A program made the position numbers and the translations under genes. Of a stretch of 64,000 bases of DNA, positions 1 through 7,929 are shown one piece after another. Under the pieces are notes generated by a model. That model ran no database searches, was not told the DNA's origin, and worked only from the letters and a program-made list of their open reading frames with translations. Position 1 is the first letter of the stretch; the number at the start of each line of letters is the position of its first letter. Source of the DNA: LGRD01 sp031382215 (GTDB taxonomy: Bacteria > Pseudomonadota > Gammaproteobacteria > Burkholderiales > Burkholderiaceae_C); contig JANMYQ010000188.1 of assembly GCA_031382215.1 (NCBI GenBank), forward strand, positions 26,182-90,181, written 5' to 3'.

Positions 1-1
1 C

Positions 2-286
2 GGCCAAGTCTGCGACCCCGGCCTGGCTTTGGCGATCGCCCGGCCCGGCCACGCGCCACTGGGTTGGCCCGCGCTGCTGCCGCTGATGGCAGAGTTCTGG
101 CAGCTGATCAAGGCCCACATCGAACCGCGCGCCCGCGCCGGGCGACTGAAGCAGTGGCTCAACTACCTGCGCCGGCGCTACCCGCAGGCCGAGGCGGCGT
201 ATGCGGCGGTGCGCACAGTCAACGACCCGGTGCTGGTGAGTGAGCGGCTGTTCAGCACCGCCTTGTCCCACGGAGAGTGCCCTTGA
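2..286 (+). CDS. dusC: tRNA-dihydrouridine synthase (DusC-like), 3' part only
   Basis: This is the C-terminal part of a Dus-family flavoenzyme that reduces uridine to dihydrouridine in tRNA D-loops; the 5' part lies outside the window. The frame is open from base 2 and starts mid-protein with GQVCDPGLAL, then PLMAEFWQLI, LKQWLNYLRRRYPQAE and ends SHGECP. The helical C-terminal segment with a W-L-x-x-L-R-R-x-YPQAE pattern is typical of the DusC subgroup (tRNA U16) rather than DusA or DusB. The stop codon overlaps the probable TTG start of the next small gene. Assignment to DusC rather than another Dus is from memory of the family's C-terminal helices. Confidence 0.75.
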   Translation, partial: GQVCDPGLALAIARPGHAPLGWPALLPLMAEFWQLIKAHIEPRARAGRLKQWLNYLRRRYPQAEAAYAAVRTVNDPVLVSERLFSTALSHGECP

Positions 287-510
287 AGACCTATCACATC
301 GAAGTGCAGCGCTTCAAGGCGATCAGCCACGCGAACGGGCTGATCGAGGCGCAGATCGACGCTTCGGTGCTGCCGGCGCCGCACTCGGCCGACGGCACCA
401 CGCCGACCACCCGGCTGCTGATGACCGAAGCCAACGCGCGCGTACTGCAGGCCTTGCTGAAGACGCAGCTGGCCGAGCTGGACAAGCGCAAGGCGCGCAG
501 CCAGCGCTGA
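283..510 (+). CDS. small conserved hypothetical protein
   Basis: A 75-residue soluble protein that I do not recognise, starting MKTYHIEVQRFKAI and ending in a basic DKRKARSQR tail. It is coupled to the dusC-like gene: the TTG at 283 overlaps that gene's stop, and GGAGA at 272-276 sits at normal ribosome-binding distance from it. An in-frame GTG at 277 is also possible but would lie directly on that site. No signal peptide, membrane segment or metal motif is visible. Position suggests co-expression with the tRNA-modifying gene; no function can be claimed. Confidence 0.55.
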   Translation: MKTYHIEVQRFKAISHANGLIEAQIDASVLPAPHSADGTTPTTRLLMTEANARVLQALLKTQLAELDKRKARSQR

Positions 511-560
511 CCGCGGCGGCGCGCGCTGCAACGCGCCGCATCGCCTCGCGAGTCAGCGCA

Positions 561-980
561 TCAGAAGCAGTTGCCCTCGTCGCTGCCCATCCGGCAGCTC
601 CAGCGAAATGTCTCGGCGCCCTGTTTGGCCGAACGCCGGAAGATGGCCGTCGGTTCGTTGGCAATCGCATCGGGCAAGGGCACGCCGACCGGCGCGCCGG
701 TGGAGTTGCTGAAGAAGTTGATGAAGCAGGTCACCTGCGGCGCACACAGCAAGCCCACCTGAAGGGCGTAGGCAGCGCGGTTGCGCAACTGGGCATGGGC
801 CGGCGGCACGATGACGACATGGATCAACCCTTGCCGGCCCGCCACTTCCCAGGGGCTCGCGGGCTGCGCTTGGGCCAGTGCCGGCGCGCTGGCGAGCAGC
901 ATGGTTCCCAGCGCCAACAGCGCAGTGCGGACGGCCCGCAGTCTGGCGGGTTTCGAGCGGGTCGTCGGATCGGAGTTCAT
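561..980 (-). CDS. exported hypothetical protein with signal peptide
   Basis: A 139-residue protein if translation starts at the ATG at 978-980. The N-terminus has basic residues (TTRSKPARLRAVR), a hydrophobic stretch (TALLALGTMLLASAPA) and a likely cleavage site after ALA or AQA, so it is probably periplasmic. The mature part holds four cysteines (LLCAPQVTC, WSCRMG, GNCF), which could form disulfides. A second in-frame ATG at 1026-1028 would add a non-signal-like leader and is less likely. It faces the membrane-protein gene at 1101 across a short divergent region. Family unknown to me. Confidence 0.55.
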   Translation of the reverse strand: MNSDPTTRSKPARLRAVRTALLALGTMLLASAPALAQAQPASPWEVAGRQGLIHVVIVPPAHAQLRNRAAYALQVGLLCAPQVTCFINFFSNSTGAPVGVPLPDAIANEPTAIFRRSAKQGAETFRWSCRMGSDEGNCF

Positions 981-1100
981 TTGGTTGCGCCAGGCCTGCC
1001 GACCCGAAGGTGGATCGATCGGCGCCATTGTTGGCCGGAACTCCGGCGGCGACAAGGCGGCGACGTGTGCGTTCGGTTCAGAAGCACTACAGTGGCACCC

Positions 1101-1442
1101 ATGGTCGAAAAGTCGTTTGCCCTTCTGGTGGCCGCCGTCTGTCTGGTGCTGCTGGTGCGCCTGTTCATGCCTGAGCGCTATCGCTGGCGGCTGGATTCGG
1201 CCGCGCAGAGCGCGTGGCACGGGCTGGTCGCGCGGGTACGCGGGGTGTGGCGCTGGCGCTCGTCGCGCAAAGAGGCGGCACGCCTGGCCGAAGAGGCCAT
1301 TGCCCGCGCCCGAACTGGCGTGGAGCGGGACGGCAACGTGCTGCGCCCCAAATCATTCGGCCGACCGCCTGGCTCGCGTCGCGGTTCGCCCGAGCCTCGC
1401 GACGCGCCGCGCGACTCGGGCGAGCCGCGCAAACCTCACTGA
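1101..1442 (+). CDS. small single-pass membrane protein, hypothetical
   Basis: A 113-residue protein starting with ATG at 1101. Residues about 5-22 (SFALLVAAVCLVLLVRLF) form one membrane helix. The rest is strongly basic and probably cytoplasmic, with an amphipathic RRAEEAIARAR-like helix and a disordered C-terminus rich in R, P, S, G and E (PPGSRRGSPEPRDAP). Similar short anchored proteins with disordered tails are common hypotheticals in Burkholderiales. No enzymatic motif is seen. It is transcribed convergently with the lipoprotein gene ending at 1458. Confidence 0.5.
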   Translation: MVEKSFALLVAAVCLVLLVRLFMPERYRWRLDSAAQSAWHGLVARVRGVWRWRSSRKEAARLAEEAIARARTGVERDGNVLRPKSFGRPPGSRRGSPEPRDAPRDSGEPRKPH

Positions 1443-1457
1443 GCCGGGCGGGCCGAA

Positions 1458-1646
1458 TCAGTACCGGCGGCCGCGCCGGTCGCGGTACTCGCCCTGATCC
1501 TGGCCATGACCCGGGTGGCCTGGCTCGATCACCACGGCCCGAGGCAGGTAGGGCCGCGGCAAGATGATGCAGGCACTGAGCAACTGGCTGGCGAGCAGCA
1601 CGCCGATCACGGCCAGGCTGCGGCGGTTGAAGTAAGCCTTCATCAT
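1458..1646 (-). CDS. small lipoprotein
   Basis: A short (about 62-residue) predicted lipoprotein. Two consecutive ATGs (1644-1646 and 1641-1643) follow a good GAGGAG ribosome-binding site on the minus strand. The N-terminus has a hydrophobic run ending in the lipobox LLSAC (Cys26 from the first Met), so the mature protein starts CIILPRPYLP and is lipid-anchored. The tail is rich in H, G, D, R and Y (HPGHGQDQGEYRDRRGRRY). Small tails of this type occur in many uncharacterised envelope lipoproteins; no function is assigned. Confidence 0.6.
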   Translation of the reverse strand: MMKAYFNRRSLAVIGVLLASQLLSACIILPRPYLPRAVVIEPGHPGHGQDQGEYRDRRGRRY

Positions 1647-1683
1647 GGGTCTCCTCGGTGCCGGTGAGTGGCCCGTGCGTTCT

Positions 1684-2604
1684 TCAACGGGGCCGATCGC
1701 CCGGCTGTTGACCAAGCTTTGTTTCCGGATCGTAAAGCACGCCGGCGGTTGCGTCGGCGCGTGCATCGGCGGCCAGGAACAGGGCAGGGTCCACCATCGC
1801 CCGGTTCAGGCTGACGGACCAGTGCAGGTGCGGCCCGGTCACGCGGCCGGTGGCGCCAACCGACCCCAGGCGATCGCCGCCCGCGAGCCGATCACCCACC
1901 TTCACCTGAATATCGCTCAGGTGGCAGTACATCGTCAGCAGGCCCGCGCCGTGGTCCAGCCACACCGTCTTGCCGTTGAAGAAGTAGTCGCCGGTGTCGA
2001 TCACCCGCCCGGCGCGTGGCGCAAACACCGGCGTGCCGGTCGGCGCGGCAATGTCCATGCCGCTGTGCGGGTTGCGGGACTGGCCGTTGAACACGCGGCG
2101 CAGCCCGAACGAACTGGAGCGTGGCCCTGCTACGGGCGCGCGCAAGCTCAACTCGGGCGGCGCCGTGTCGCTGAAAGTGGCGATCACCTGCGCCTGGTGC
2201 GCGCGCTCGCGCTCATAGCGCGCCAGGTCGGCCTTGGACAGGTCGACCTTGCCCGGCGCCACGGTGAGGCGCTGTTCGGCGTATTGCATCGGTCCGATGG
2301 CATAGCTGCTGCGCTGCGGTTCGGGCTGGCCGGCGCGCCGCACCAGCAGCGTCGCGTTGCCGGGCACTGCACTCAACGGGATGCCCAGCACGGCGCGCCA
2401 GCCCCCGGGGTCACCCATCACCAGAACCGGCACGCCATTCGGCAGGCTCGCCTGCGGGCGTTCGGCCGACGGCCCCAATTCGAGCGTGACCACGCCGCCG
2501 GGTACCGGGCGGGAAATGTCGAGTGCCTGCGCCGGGCCGCCCAGCAGCGCACCGGCCGCCACAAGCAGCGCTGTCGTGAAAGAAGGTCGGGATCGTCGGG
2601 TCAT
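1684..2604 (-). CDS. M23 family metallopeptidase (LytM-type), exported
   Basis: A 306-residue predicted periplasmic peptidoglycan endopeptidase. Residues 1-27 are a signal peptide ending PAQA. Residues about 28-120 form a beta-rich domain like those found before M23 domains. The LytM domain spans about 155-290: HSGMDIAAPTG supplies His180 and Asp184, CHLSD has His228, and GPHLHW supplies His259 and His261, so the zinc-binding and catalytic set is complete. Such enzymes cut peptide crosslinks of the cell wall. The ATG at 2602-2604 is the only sensible start for the signal peptide. It is divergent from the cyclic-nucleotide-binding protein gene with about 75 bp between them. Confidence 0.88.
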   Translation of the reverse strand: MTRRSRPSFTTALLVAAGALLGGPAQALDISRPVPGGVVTLELGPSAERPQASLPNGVPVLVMGDPGGWRAVLGIPLSAVPGNATLLVRRAGQPEPQRSSYAIGPMQYAEQRLTVAPGKVDLSKADLARYERERAHQAQVIATFSDTAPPELSLRAPVAGPRSSSFGLRRVFNGQSRNPHSGMDIAAPTGTPVFAPRAGRVIDTGDYFFNGKTVWLDHGAGLLTMYCHLSDIQVKVGDRLAGGDRLGSVGATGRVTGPHLHWSVSLNRAMVDPALFLAADARADATAGVLYDPETKLGQQPGDRPR

Positions 2605-2679
2605 GCTGACATTGTGGTGCAACCCATTCAAGCCATCCGCCAGCACAATGCGGTTCCCGCACGACCCTTCCCAGCCACC

Positions 2680-3294
2680 ATGGATACCGTTCCATCCGAG
2701 CTCTGGCACACCCTCGACAGCAAGGATACCGGGGCCGACCACCCGCGTTCCACGCAAAAGTCGCCGGTGCTGGCGGCCACCGCCATCAAGCTGTTGCGCA
2801 CGCCCACGGCGCTGGCTCAGCTGAGCCCGGAAGAGTCGGCCTGCGTCGTGGCCTTTATGCGGCTCGTGGGCTTTGCGCCGGGCGCCACCATCATCAAGGA
2901 AGGCGACCAGCAGGAAACCGGCTACATGCTGCTGGTGCTGACCGGTGAAGTGTCGGTGCAGACCACCGACGCCGCGACCCGCGAGCCGGTGGTGATCTCG
3001 GTGCTCGGGCCAGGCAACGTGATCGGCGCGATGGGCCTGCTCGATGGTGCGCCGCGCTCGGCCACCTGCGTTGCCACGAGCCGCATCGAAGCAGCCGTGC
3101 TGTCGCGCGGCGCGCTGGACCAGTTGATCGAGCAGCACCCGCGCGTCGGCGCCAAGCTGATGGTGGCCTTGTGCCAGCGCCTGAGCGACCAGTTGCGCGC
3201 CACCGGCCAGCAACTCGGCATGTACGTGCAGTTGATGCAGAGCATGCAGACCGAAATCGATGCGCTGAAGCAGCAGTTGAGCGGCCGCACCTGA
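2680..3294 (+). CDS. stand-alone cyclic-nucleotide-binding domain protein
   Basis: A 204-residue protein with one Crp-type CNB domain (about residues 50-165). The pattern FAPGATIIKEGDQQETGY, LTGEVSV, LGPGNVIGAMGLLDGAPRSATC is the usual beta-roll and phosphate-binding-cassette layout. After the domain comes a helix (LMVALCQRLSDQLRAT) and a probable coiled coil (YVQLMQSMQTEIDALKQQL), but no helix-turn-helix. It therefore probably senses cAMP or c-di-GMP-like ligands without binding DNA itself. No signal peptide is present. It starts at ATG 2680 and is divergent from the M23 peptidase gene. Confidence 0.8.
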   Translation: MDTVPSELWHTLDSKDTGADHPRSTQKSPVLAATAIKLLRTPTALAQLSPEESACVVAFMRLVGFAPGATIIKEGDQQETGYMLLVLTGEVSVQTTDAATREPVVISVLGPGNVIGAMGLLDGAPRSATCVATSRIEAAVLSRGALDQLIEQHPRVGAKLMVALCQRLSDQLRATGQQLGMYVQLMQSMQTEIDALKQQLSGRT

Positions 3295-3327
3295 GCGAGG
3301 GCTTCGGCGCACGTCGGCCGGCACCAC

Positions 3328-3645
3328 TCAGACTTTCATCGCCGGCCCCGCAGGCCGCGCAGGCGGGGGTGCAGCGGCCTGCTGCTCCAGAAAGTGCACG
3401 AAGGCCAGCAACTCGGCCACGGCCCGATACAGCGGCTCGGGGATCTGGTCATCCAGATCCAGCTGCATCAACAGATTTACCAGCTCCGGCGAGTCGTGCA
3501 CGAACACGCCCGCGCCGCGCGCCTGTTCGACGATGCGCTCGGCCATCAGCCCGTAGCCCCGGGCCACCACCTTGGGGGCGCTCTGGCCGGGCTGATAAGA
3601 CAGCGCAACGGCGGAAGGGCGCTCAGGTCTTTTCGGCGGGTTCAT
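3328..3645 (-). CDS. FlhB C-terminal-domain-like protein (FhlB type)
   Basis: A 105-residue protein resembling the cytoplasmic export-switch domain of FlhB/YscU without the membrane part. It contains AVALSYQPGQSAPKVVARGYGLMAERIVEQA followed by GVFVHDSPELVNLLMQLDLDDQIPEPLYRAVAELLAF, the conserved FlhB-CC region. The NPTH autocleavage motif is not visible, as in other stand-alone homologues. It probably interacts with the flagellar type III export apparatus. Its ATG lies inside the 3' end of the FliK-like gene (23-base overlap), so the two are translationally coupled. Confidence 0.8.
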   Translation of the reverse strand: MNPPKRPERPSAVALSYQPGQSAPKVVARGYGLMAERIVEQARGAGVFVHDSPELVNLLMQLDLDDQIPEPLYRAVAELLAFVHFLEQQAAAPPPARPAGPAMKV

Positions 3646-4681
3646 GGGGTGGGCCCGGCGCTTGCACCGTCATGCCCGCGAGGGTCAGGCCCGCAGCCTG
3701 CAGCGCCGCCGCCAGGCGCCCGCGGTGCGTGGCCAGCAAGCTCGCGCCGTCGGCGCTGCCCAGCGTCATCGCCAAGGTCAACTGAGTGCCCGCCACACGC
3801 AATTGCGCTCCCAGTGCGCCAAGGCGGGGCAGATCAAGCCGGATCTGCGTGGTCCATGTCTCGGGATCTTGGTGGCCCTCGGCGGGGCGTTCGGCAGCTT
3901 CGTCGTCACGCGCGTCGAGCGGTTCGCGCTGGAGGCTCCACTGTGCCGGCTGCCCCGGCCACGCGAAGCCGGCAAAGGCCAACGGCTTGCCGTCCAGCGC
4001 ATCGAGCTGGCGCTGCAGCACGCTGCCGAGTTCTGCGCTGGCGGCTTCGCGCATGGCGGCGGGCGCATCGTGCGGCTGCAGCTGCGCTTGTGGCTCGCGG
4101 CTCAGGCTCGCCAGCGGCATGCGGCCCTCGGCCCAGGCCAACAGGTGAGACTCGTAGAACAGGCCACTGTGCACGATGGCCTGCGCGACGGCCTGGGCCC
4201 GCTCGGCGGGTGGCGCGGCCGGGTCGCCGACCAGCACCGGCGCGTGGGCGTGAGCCGACGCCAGCGTGGCGGCGCCGGCCTGCACCAGCGCGTTGAGCGA
4301 CTGCGCTGCCGCACTGAGTTGCACCGCCACCGCACCGTGGGCCGGGGCGGGGGACGCGGCTTCGGCCAATACAAAGCTCAGCCTCGGTGTCAGCGATGCC
4401 ACCTGCAACGCCAGCGTCCCGCCCTGCGTTGGCACGGCGGTGTTGGCCGGCCATTGCAACGTGATCACGGTGTTCTTCACGACAGCCAGCCATTGCCGGC
4501 CCTGCAAGGGCTCGACCAGGCGCGCGCTGACGGCCTCTCCGACGACGAAGCCGGGCCCCGGCGCACCCTGCGCTTGCACGGCCATCAGCAGGCGGCCGAC
4601 ATCGCCGCGCACGCGCTCGACCGGGCTGCCCGGCGTCACGGCGCCGACCTTGTCGAGCGAAGGGCCGGCCGGCTTGATCAC
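3623..4681 (-). CDS. fliK: flagellar hook-length control protein (FliK C-domain)
   Basis: A 352-residue FliK-like protein starting at GTG 4679-4681 with AAGG just upstream. The N-terminal part includes FVVGEAVSARLVEPL and VITLQWPAN; the middle is Ala/Gln-rich. The C-terminal domain around residues 270-345 (TTQIRLDLPRLGALGAQLRV, TLAMTL, ALQAAGLTLAGMTV) matches the Flg_hook substrate-specificity switch region. FliK measures hook length and flips FlhB export specificity, which fits the FlhB-like gene overlapping its end. The gene follows the CAP lipoprotein gene by 8 bases in the glnS operon, away from any other flagellar gene in the window. Confidence 0.8.
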   Translation of the reverse strand: MIKPAGPSLDKVGAVTPGSPVERVRGDVGRLLMAVQAQGAPGPGFVVGEAVSARLVEPLQGRQWLAVVKNTVITLQWPANTAVPTQGGTLALQVASLTPRLSFVLAEAASPAPAHGAVAVQLSAAAQSLNALVQAGAATLASAHAHAPVLVGDPAAPPAERAQAVAQAIVHSGLFYESHLLAWAEGRMPLASLSREPQAQLQPHDAPAAMREAASAELGSVLQRQLDALDGKPLAFAGFAWPGQPAQWSLQREPLDARDDEAAERPAEGHQDPETWTTQIRLDLPRLGALGAQLRVAGTQLTLAMTLGSADGASLLATHRGRLAAALQAAGLTLAGMTVQAPGPPHEPAEKT

Positions 4682-4689
4682 GCACGCCT

Positions 4690-5256
4690 TCAGTACGGCT
4701 TGCGCCCCAGCACGTTGCCGGCCGGGTGGTAATTGCAGGCCACGATCAGCGTGTTATTGCAGATCGCCTGGCCGCAGCCGAGCTGGGTGGTCTGGCGCCA
4801 CACCATCTGCGTGTAATGGCCGGCCGGGCCCCAGTTGGCCTCGGTCAGCACACCGCCGTGGTAGTCCTTCTTCTCGGTCTCCCAGGCCTTGGCGGCGTCG
4901 ACCGCGATGAATGCGCCGAAGGTGCCCTGGAACAGGTTCTCGCCGTAGGCGTTCGGGCTGCGGTGCTTCATGCGGCAACCGCTGATGGCCAGTTGTTCGG
5001 CCCATTGCTGCGCATAGGCCGCGAGCTCGTTCGACCAGGTCATCGGCCCGACGCCGACGTCGGCGCGCACCTTGTTGTGGTGCGCGGTGATCTCATTCAT
5101 GTCTTGCGGCGACAGACCCGGCGGTGGCAGCGCCGCCCTCGACAACGGCGCTGCAACCGACAGCGGCGCGGCCGTTGGCGGCATGCCGGTCGAAGACGCG
5201 CAGCCGGCGGTCGCCAGCAGGCACAGCATGAGAGCGGGGTGACGTTTCGCGACCAT
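4690..5256 (-). CDS. CAP/SCP (PR-1 family) lipoprotein
   Basis: A 188-residue secreted protein with a lipoprotein signal (lipobox LATAGC, Cys19) and a Pro/Ala-rich linker. A CAP domain follows from about residue 50. Diagnostic segments are EITAHHNKVRADVG, SPNAYGENLFQG, GHYTQMVWRQTTQLGCG and CNYHPAGNVLG. The clustered His and Glu residues of the CAP cavity are present. CAP proteins bind sterols, lipids or peptides or act as proteases; the bacterial role is largely unknown. The gene starts 10 bases after glnS ends and is followed at once by fliK. Confidence 0.88.
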   Translation of the reverse strand: MVAKRHPALMLCLLATAGCASSTGMPPTAAPLSVAAPLSRAALPPPGLSPQDMNEITAHHNKVRADVGVGPMTWSNELAAYAQQWAEQLAISGCRMKHRSPNAYGENLFQGTFGAFIAVDAAKAWETEKKDYHGGVLTEANWGPAGHYTQMVWRQTTQLGCGQAICNNTLIVACNYHPAGNVLGRKPY

Positions 5257-5266
5257 CGCGTCCCTG

Positions 5267-7102
5267 CTACTTGCTCCAGGTGTCCTTCAGGGTCGCGGTG
5301 CGGTTGAACACCAGCTTGCCCGGCGCGTGGTCCTTGCGGTCGGCAACGAAGTAACCGTGCCGCTCGAACTGGAAGCGCTCGTCGGCCTGCGCCGTTGCCA
5401 GGCCCGGCTCGACATAGGCCAGCACGGTCTTCTTGGCTGTAGGGTTCAACACGCTCAGAAAGTCGCGCCCGCCCGCGTCGGGCTGGGCTTCGGTGAACAG
5501 GCGGTCGTACAGGCGCACCTCGGCCGGCACGCCAGCTGCCGCGCTGACCCAGGTGATCACGCCCTTCACCTTGACCGCATCCGCGCCCGGCGTGCCGCTC
5601 TTGGTGTCGGGCACCAGCGTGGCGAGCACGGCGCTGATCTGGCCCTGCGCGTCCTTCTCGAAGCCGGAGCACTCGATCACGTAGCCGTACTTCAACCGGC
5701 TCCGGCTGCCGGGCACGGCCGCGCCGGTGGCGTCCACACGCGGCGGGCTCAGGCGGAAGAAGCCCTTGCTCGGCACTTCCATGAAGTCCTCGCGCTCGAT
5801 CCACACCTCGTTCGTCAGCACGAAGTCGCGCTGGCCGCGTTCGGGGTGGGCCGGGTGCACCGGCGCGTGGCAGGGCTCGCGGTGATCGCGGTTGCCAAAC
5901 ACGTCGGCGAAATTGGTGAGCTTGAGCTTGAGAGGGACCAGCACCACGCAGGCGCGTGGGGCCTTGGCGTCCAGGTCATCGCGCAGCGCGATGTCGAGCG
6001 ACGAGTAGTCGATCCAGCCGCCCGCCTTGCTCACACCGCTGCGTTCGGCCAGCAGTTGCAGGCTCTCGGGCGTGTAGCCGCGTCGGCGCATGCCCACCAG
6101 CGTGGGCATGCGCGGGTCGTCCCAGCCGTCCACGTGGCCCTCGTCGACGAGCTGGCGCAGCTTGCGTTTGCTGGTGACGATGTAGGTCAGGTTCAGGCGC
6201 GCAAATTCGTACTGGTGCGGGCGCGGTTGTTTCGTCAGGCCCAAGGTGCACAGCGTGTCGAGCAGCCAGTCGTAGAACGGCCGCTGGTCTTCGAATTCGA
6301 GCGTGCAGACGCTGTGGGTGATGTTCTCGAGCGCGTCCTCGATCGGGTGCGCATAGGTGTACATCGGGTAGATGCACCAGCGGTCGCCGGTGTTGTGGTG
6401 GGTGGCGCGCTTGATGCGGTACAGCGCCGGGTCGCGCAGATTGATGTTCGGGCTGGCCATGTCGATCTTGGCGCGCAGCACCATCGCGCCGTCGGCATGT
6501 TGGCCGTCGCGCATCTCGCGAAAGCGCTTCAGGTTCTGTGCCGGTGAACGCTCGCGAAACGGGCTGTCGGTGCCGGCGTGGCCGAAGTCGCCGCGGTTGT
6601 GGCGCATTTCATCGGCCGTCTGTTCGTCGACATACGCGTGGCCGGCCTCGATCAGCGCTTCGGCGGCGCGGTACATGAAGTCGAAGTAGTTGCTCGCGTA
6701 GTACAGGTGGCTGCGGCTCGCGCCCGGGTGTTGCGGGTCAGGGGTCTCCCAGTCGAAGCCGAGCCACTTCACCATCTCGACGATCGCGTCGACGTACTCC
6801 TGCTCTTCCTTCTCGGGGTTGGTGTCGTCGAAGCGCAGGTGGCACACGCCGCCGTATTCGCGCGCCAGCCCGAAGTTCAGGCAGATGCTCTTGGCGTGGC
6901 CCACGTGCAGGTAACCGTTCGGCTCGGGCGGGAAGCGGGTGCGGATGCGGGCCGGGTCTGCCGGGCCGGCGGCGTGGTGTGCCGCGTCGCCCGGCGTGCC
7001 CGCGAACGTGCGCCCGGCATAGCTGCCCTGGGCCAGGTCGCGTTCGATGATCTGGCGCAGAAAGTTGCTTGGTTTGCTGGTGTCGGCGGCGTCTGCGGTC
7101 AT
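5267..7102 (-). CDS. glnS: glutaminyl-tRNA synthetase
   Basis: A 611-residue class I aminoacyl-tRNA synthetase that charges tRNA-Gln with glutamine. FPPEPNGYLHVGHAKS (residues about 57-72) carries the HIGH-type motif as HVGH, DDTNPEKEEQEYVD is the Rossmann fold, and VTSKRKLRQLV is the KMSKS-equivalent. The C-terminal anticodon-binding beta barrels follow, including VLVPLKLKLTNF and the EREDFMEVPSKGFFRLSP block. It is longer than the E. coli enzyme, with an Ala/Pro-rich N-terminal stretch and an extension in the tRNA-binding part. It heads the operon glnS-CAP-fliK-flhB-like. Confidence 0.97.
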   Translation of the reverse strand: MTADAADTSKPSNFLRQIIERDLAQGSYAGRTFAGTPGDAAHHAAGPADPARIRTRFPPEPNGYLHVGHAKSICLNFGLAREYGGVCHLRFDDTNPEKEEQEYVDAIVEMVKWLGFDWETPDPQHPGASRSHLYYASNYFDFMYRAAEALIEAGHAYVDEQTADEMRHNRGDFGHAGTDSPFRERSPAQNLKRFREMRDGQHADGAMVLRAKIDMASPNINLRDPALYRIKRATHHNTGDRWCIYPMYTYAHPIEDALENITHSVCTLEFEDQRPFYDWLLDTLCTLGLTKQPRPHQYEFARLNLTYIVTSKRKLRQLVDEGHVDGWDDPRMPTLVGMRRRGYTPESLQLLAERSGVSKAGGWIDYSSLDIALRDDLDAKAPRACVVLVPLKLKLTNFADVFGNRDHREPCHAPVHPAHPERGQRDFVLTNEVWIEREDFMEVPSKGFFRLSPPRVDATGAAVPGSRSRLKYGYVIECSGFEKDAQGQISAVLATLVPDTKSGTPGADAVKVKGVITWVSAAAGVPAEVRLYDRLFTEAQPDAGGRDFLSVLNPTAKKTVLAYVEPGLATAQADERFQFERHGYFVADRKDHAPGKLVFNRTATLKDTWSK

Positions 7103-7184
7103 GGTTCATTCTATCGGCCGGGTCCATTTGCCCGGGCTGGTCGGGGGGGCGGCGCCACCTTTGTACACAGGAGCTTTACCTTTT

Positions 7185-7203
7185 TTGACATGAGGATGGT
7201 CAA
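7185..7203. promoter_or_regulatory. inverted repeat in the glnS/7275 divergent region
   Basis: TTGAC, nine bases, GTCAA: perfect 5-base arms inside the roughly 170-base intergenic region between glnS and the repeat-rich exported protein gene. The left arm is also the start of a TTGACA -35-like hexamer (7185-7190), although no good -10 is seen 17 bases later. It could be an operator or chance. Confidence 0.25.
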
Positions 7204-7274
7204 CAGCGGCTTGCCGGGCGCCGTTGTTGGCTCAGGCCCGCAATTGCTGCGTGCCCCCCAAGGAGAAACGGAAG

Positions 7275-7805
7275 ATGAACAAGCCCCTGATCGCAGCCCT
7301 TGCCGCCACCGCCACGCTGCTGGCCGCCGGCGCCGCTCATGCCGGCGGCAACGTGAACTGGTCCGTCGGCATCGAATTGCCCAACGTCGCCACGGTGATC
7401 TCCAACTTCCCGGTGCCGCCGCTGCCGCGCGTTGTGGTGCAGCACCGGCCTGCGGTGGTTTACGCGCCGGCTCCGGTGTACTACGAGCCCGCGCCGGTGT
7501 ACTACGAACCCGCGCCGGTGGTTTACGAGCCCGCGCCGCGCGTCGTGTACCAGCAGCAGCCCACGGTCGTGTACCGTCCGGTACCGGTGGTCGTGCAAGG
7601 TCGTAACTGGGACCGTGATGGCGACGGTGTCCCGAACCGCTACGACCGCCACGACAACCGCTGGCACGCCGCCTACGGCGACCGCGACCATGACGGCGTG
7701 CCGAACCGCTACGACCGCGTCGACAACCGCTACTACGGCGACCGCGACCGCGACGGCATTCCGGACCGGCACGACCGGCGTGACGACCGCAAGGGCCGTC
7801 ACTGA
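7275..7805 (+). CDS. exported repeat protein (Tyr-Glu-Pro repeats, Asp-rich calcium-like motifs)
   Basis: A 176-residue protein with a signal peptide (MNKPLIAALAATATLLAAGAAHA) and a strong AGGAGA site before the ATG. The middle is a repeat of (V)YYEPAPV-type units (APVYYEPAPVYYEPAPVVYEPAP), then several VVY/VVV segments. The C-terminus has three related blocks: NWDRDGDGVPNRYDR, GDRDHDGVPNRYDR and GDRDRDGIPDRHDR. They resemble thrombospondin type-3 calcium loops (DxDxDGxPD), so calcium binding is plausible. Proteins of this layout are common, uncharacterised surface or periplasmic proteins in Burkholderiales. A hairpin terminator follows. Confidence 0.8.
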   Translation: MNKPLIAALAATATLLAAGAAHAGGNVNWSVGIELPNVATVISNFPVPPLPRVVVQHRPAVVYAPAPVYYEPAPVYYEPAPVVYEPAPRVVYQQQPTVVYRPVPVVVQGRNWDRDGDGVPNRYDRHDNRWHAAYGDRDHDGVPNRYDRVDNRYYGDRDRDGIPDRHDRRDDRKGRH

Positions 7806-7825
7806 TCGAGTTGGCTGAGTGAACG

Positions 7826-7850
7826 AAGGGCGCCTGCGGGCGCCTTTCGC
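7826..7850 (+). terminator. probable intrinsic terminator
   Basis: GGCGCC arms at 7829-7834 and 7839-7844 flank a TGCG loop. The stem is extended by A/T pairs and followed by TTTCGCGCTTTT. It lies 20 bases after the stop of the repeat-rich exported protein. Confidence 0.5.
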
Positions 7851-7929
7851 GCTTTTCGAGGCAGCCTGCGCCTGCCTGAGATGGCCCAGTTACCATCGCC
7901 GGATTGCGACTTTTCGACAGGATCCGGCC

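Noticed and set aside
1645..3294. one long plus-strand gene through the M23 peptidase region
   Set aside because: The upstream part is antisense to a signal-peptide-bearing peptidase; only the 3' part from ATG 2680 has a domain.
5327..6547. 406-codon open frame antisense to glnS
   Set aside because: It lies opposite a certain glnS gene, is rich in Arg, His, Ala and Val without any domain, and is a typical antisense frame of high-GC DNA.
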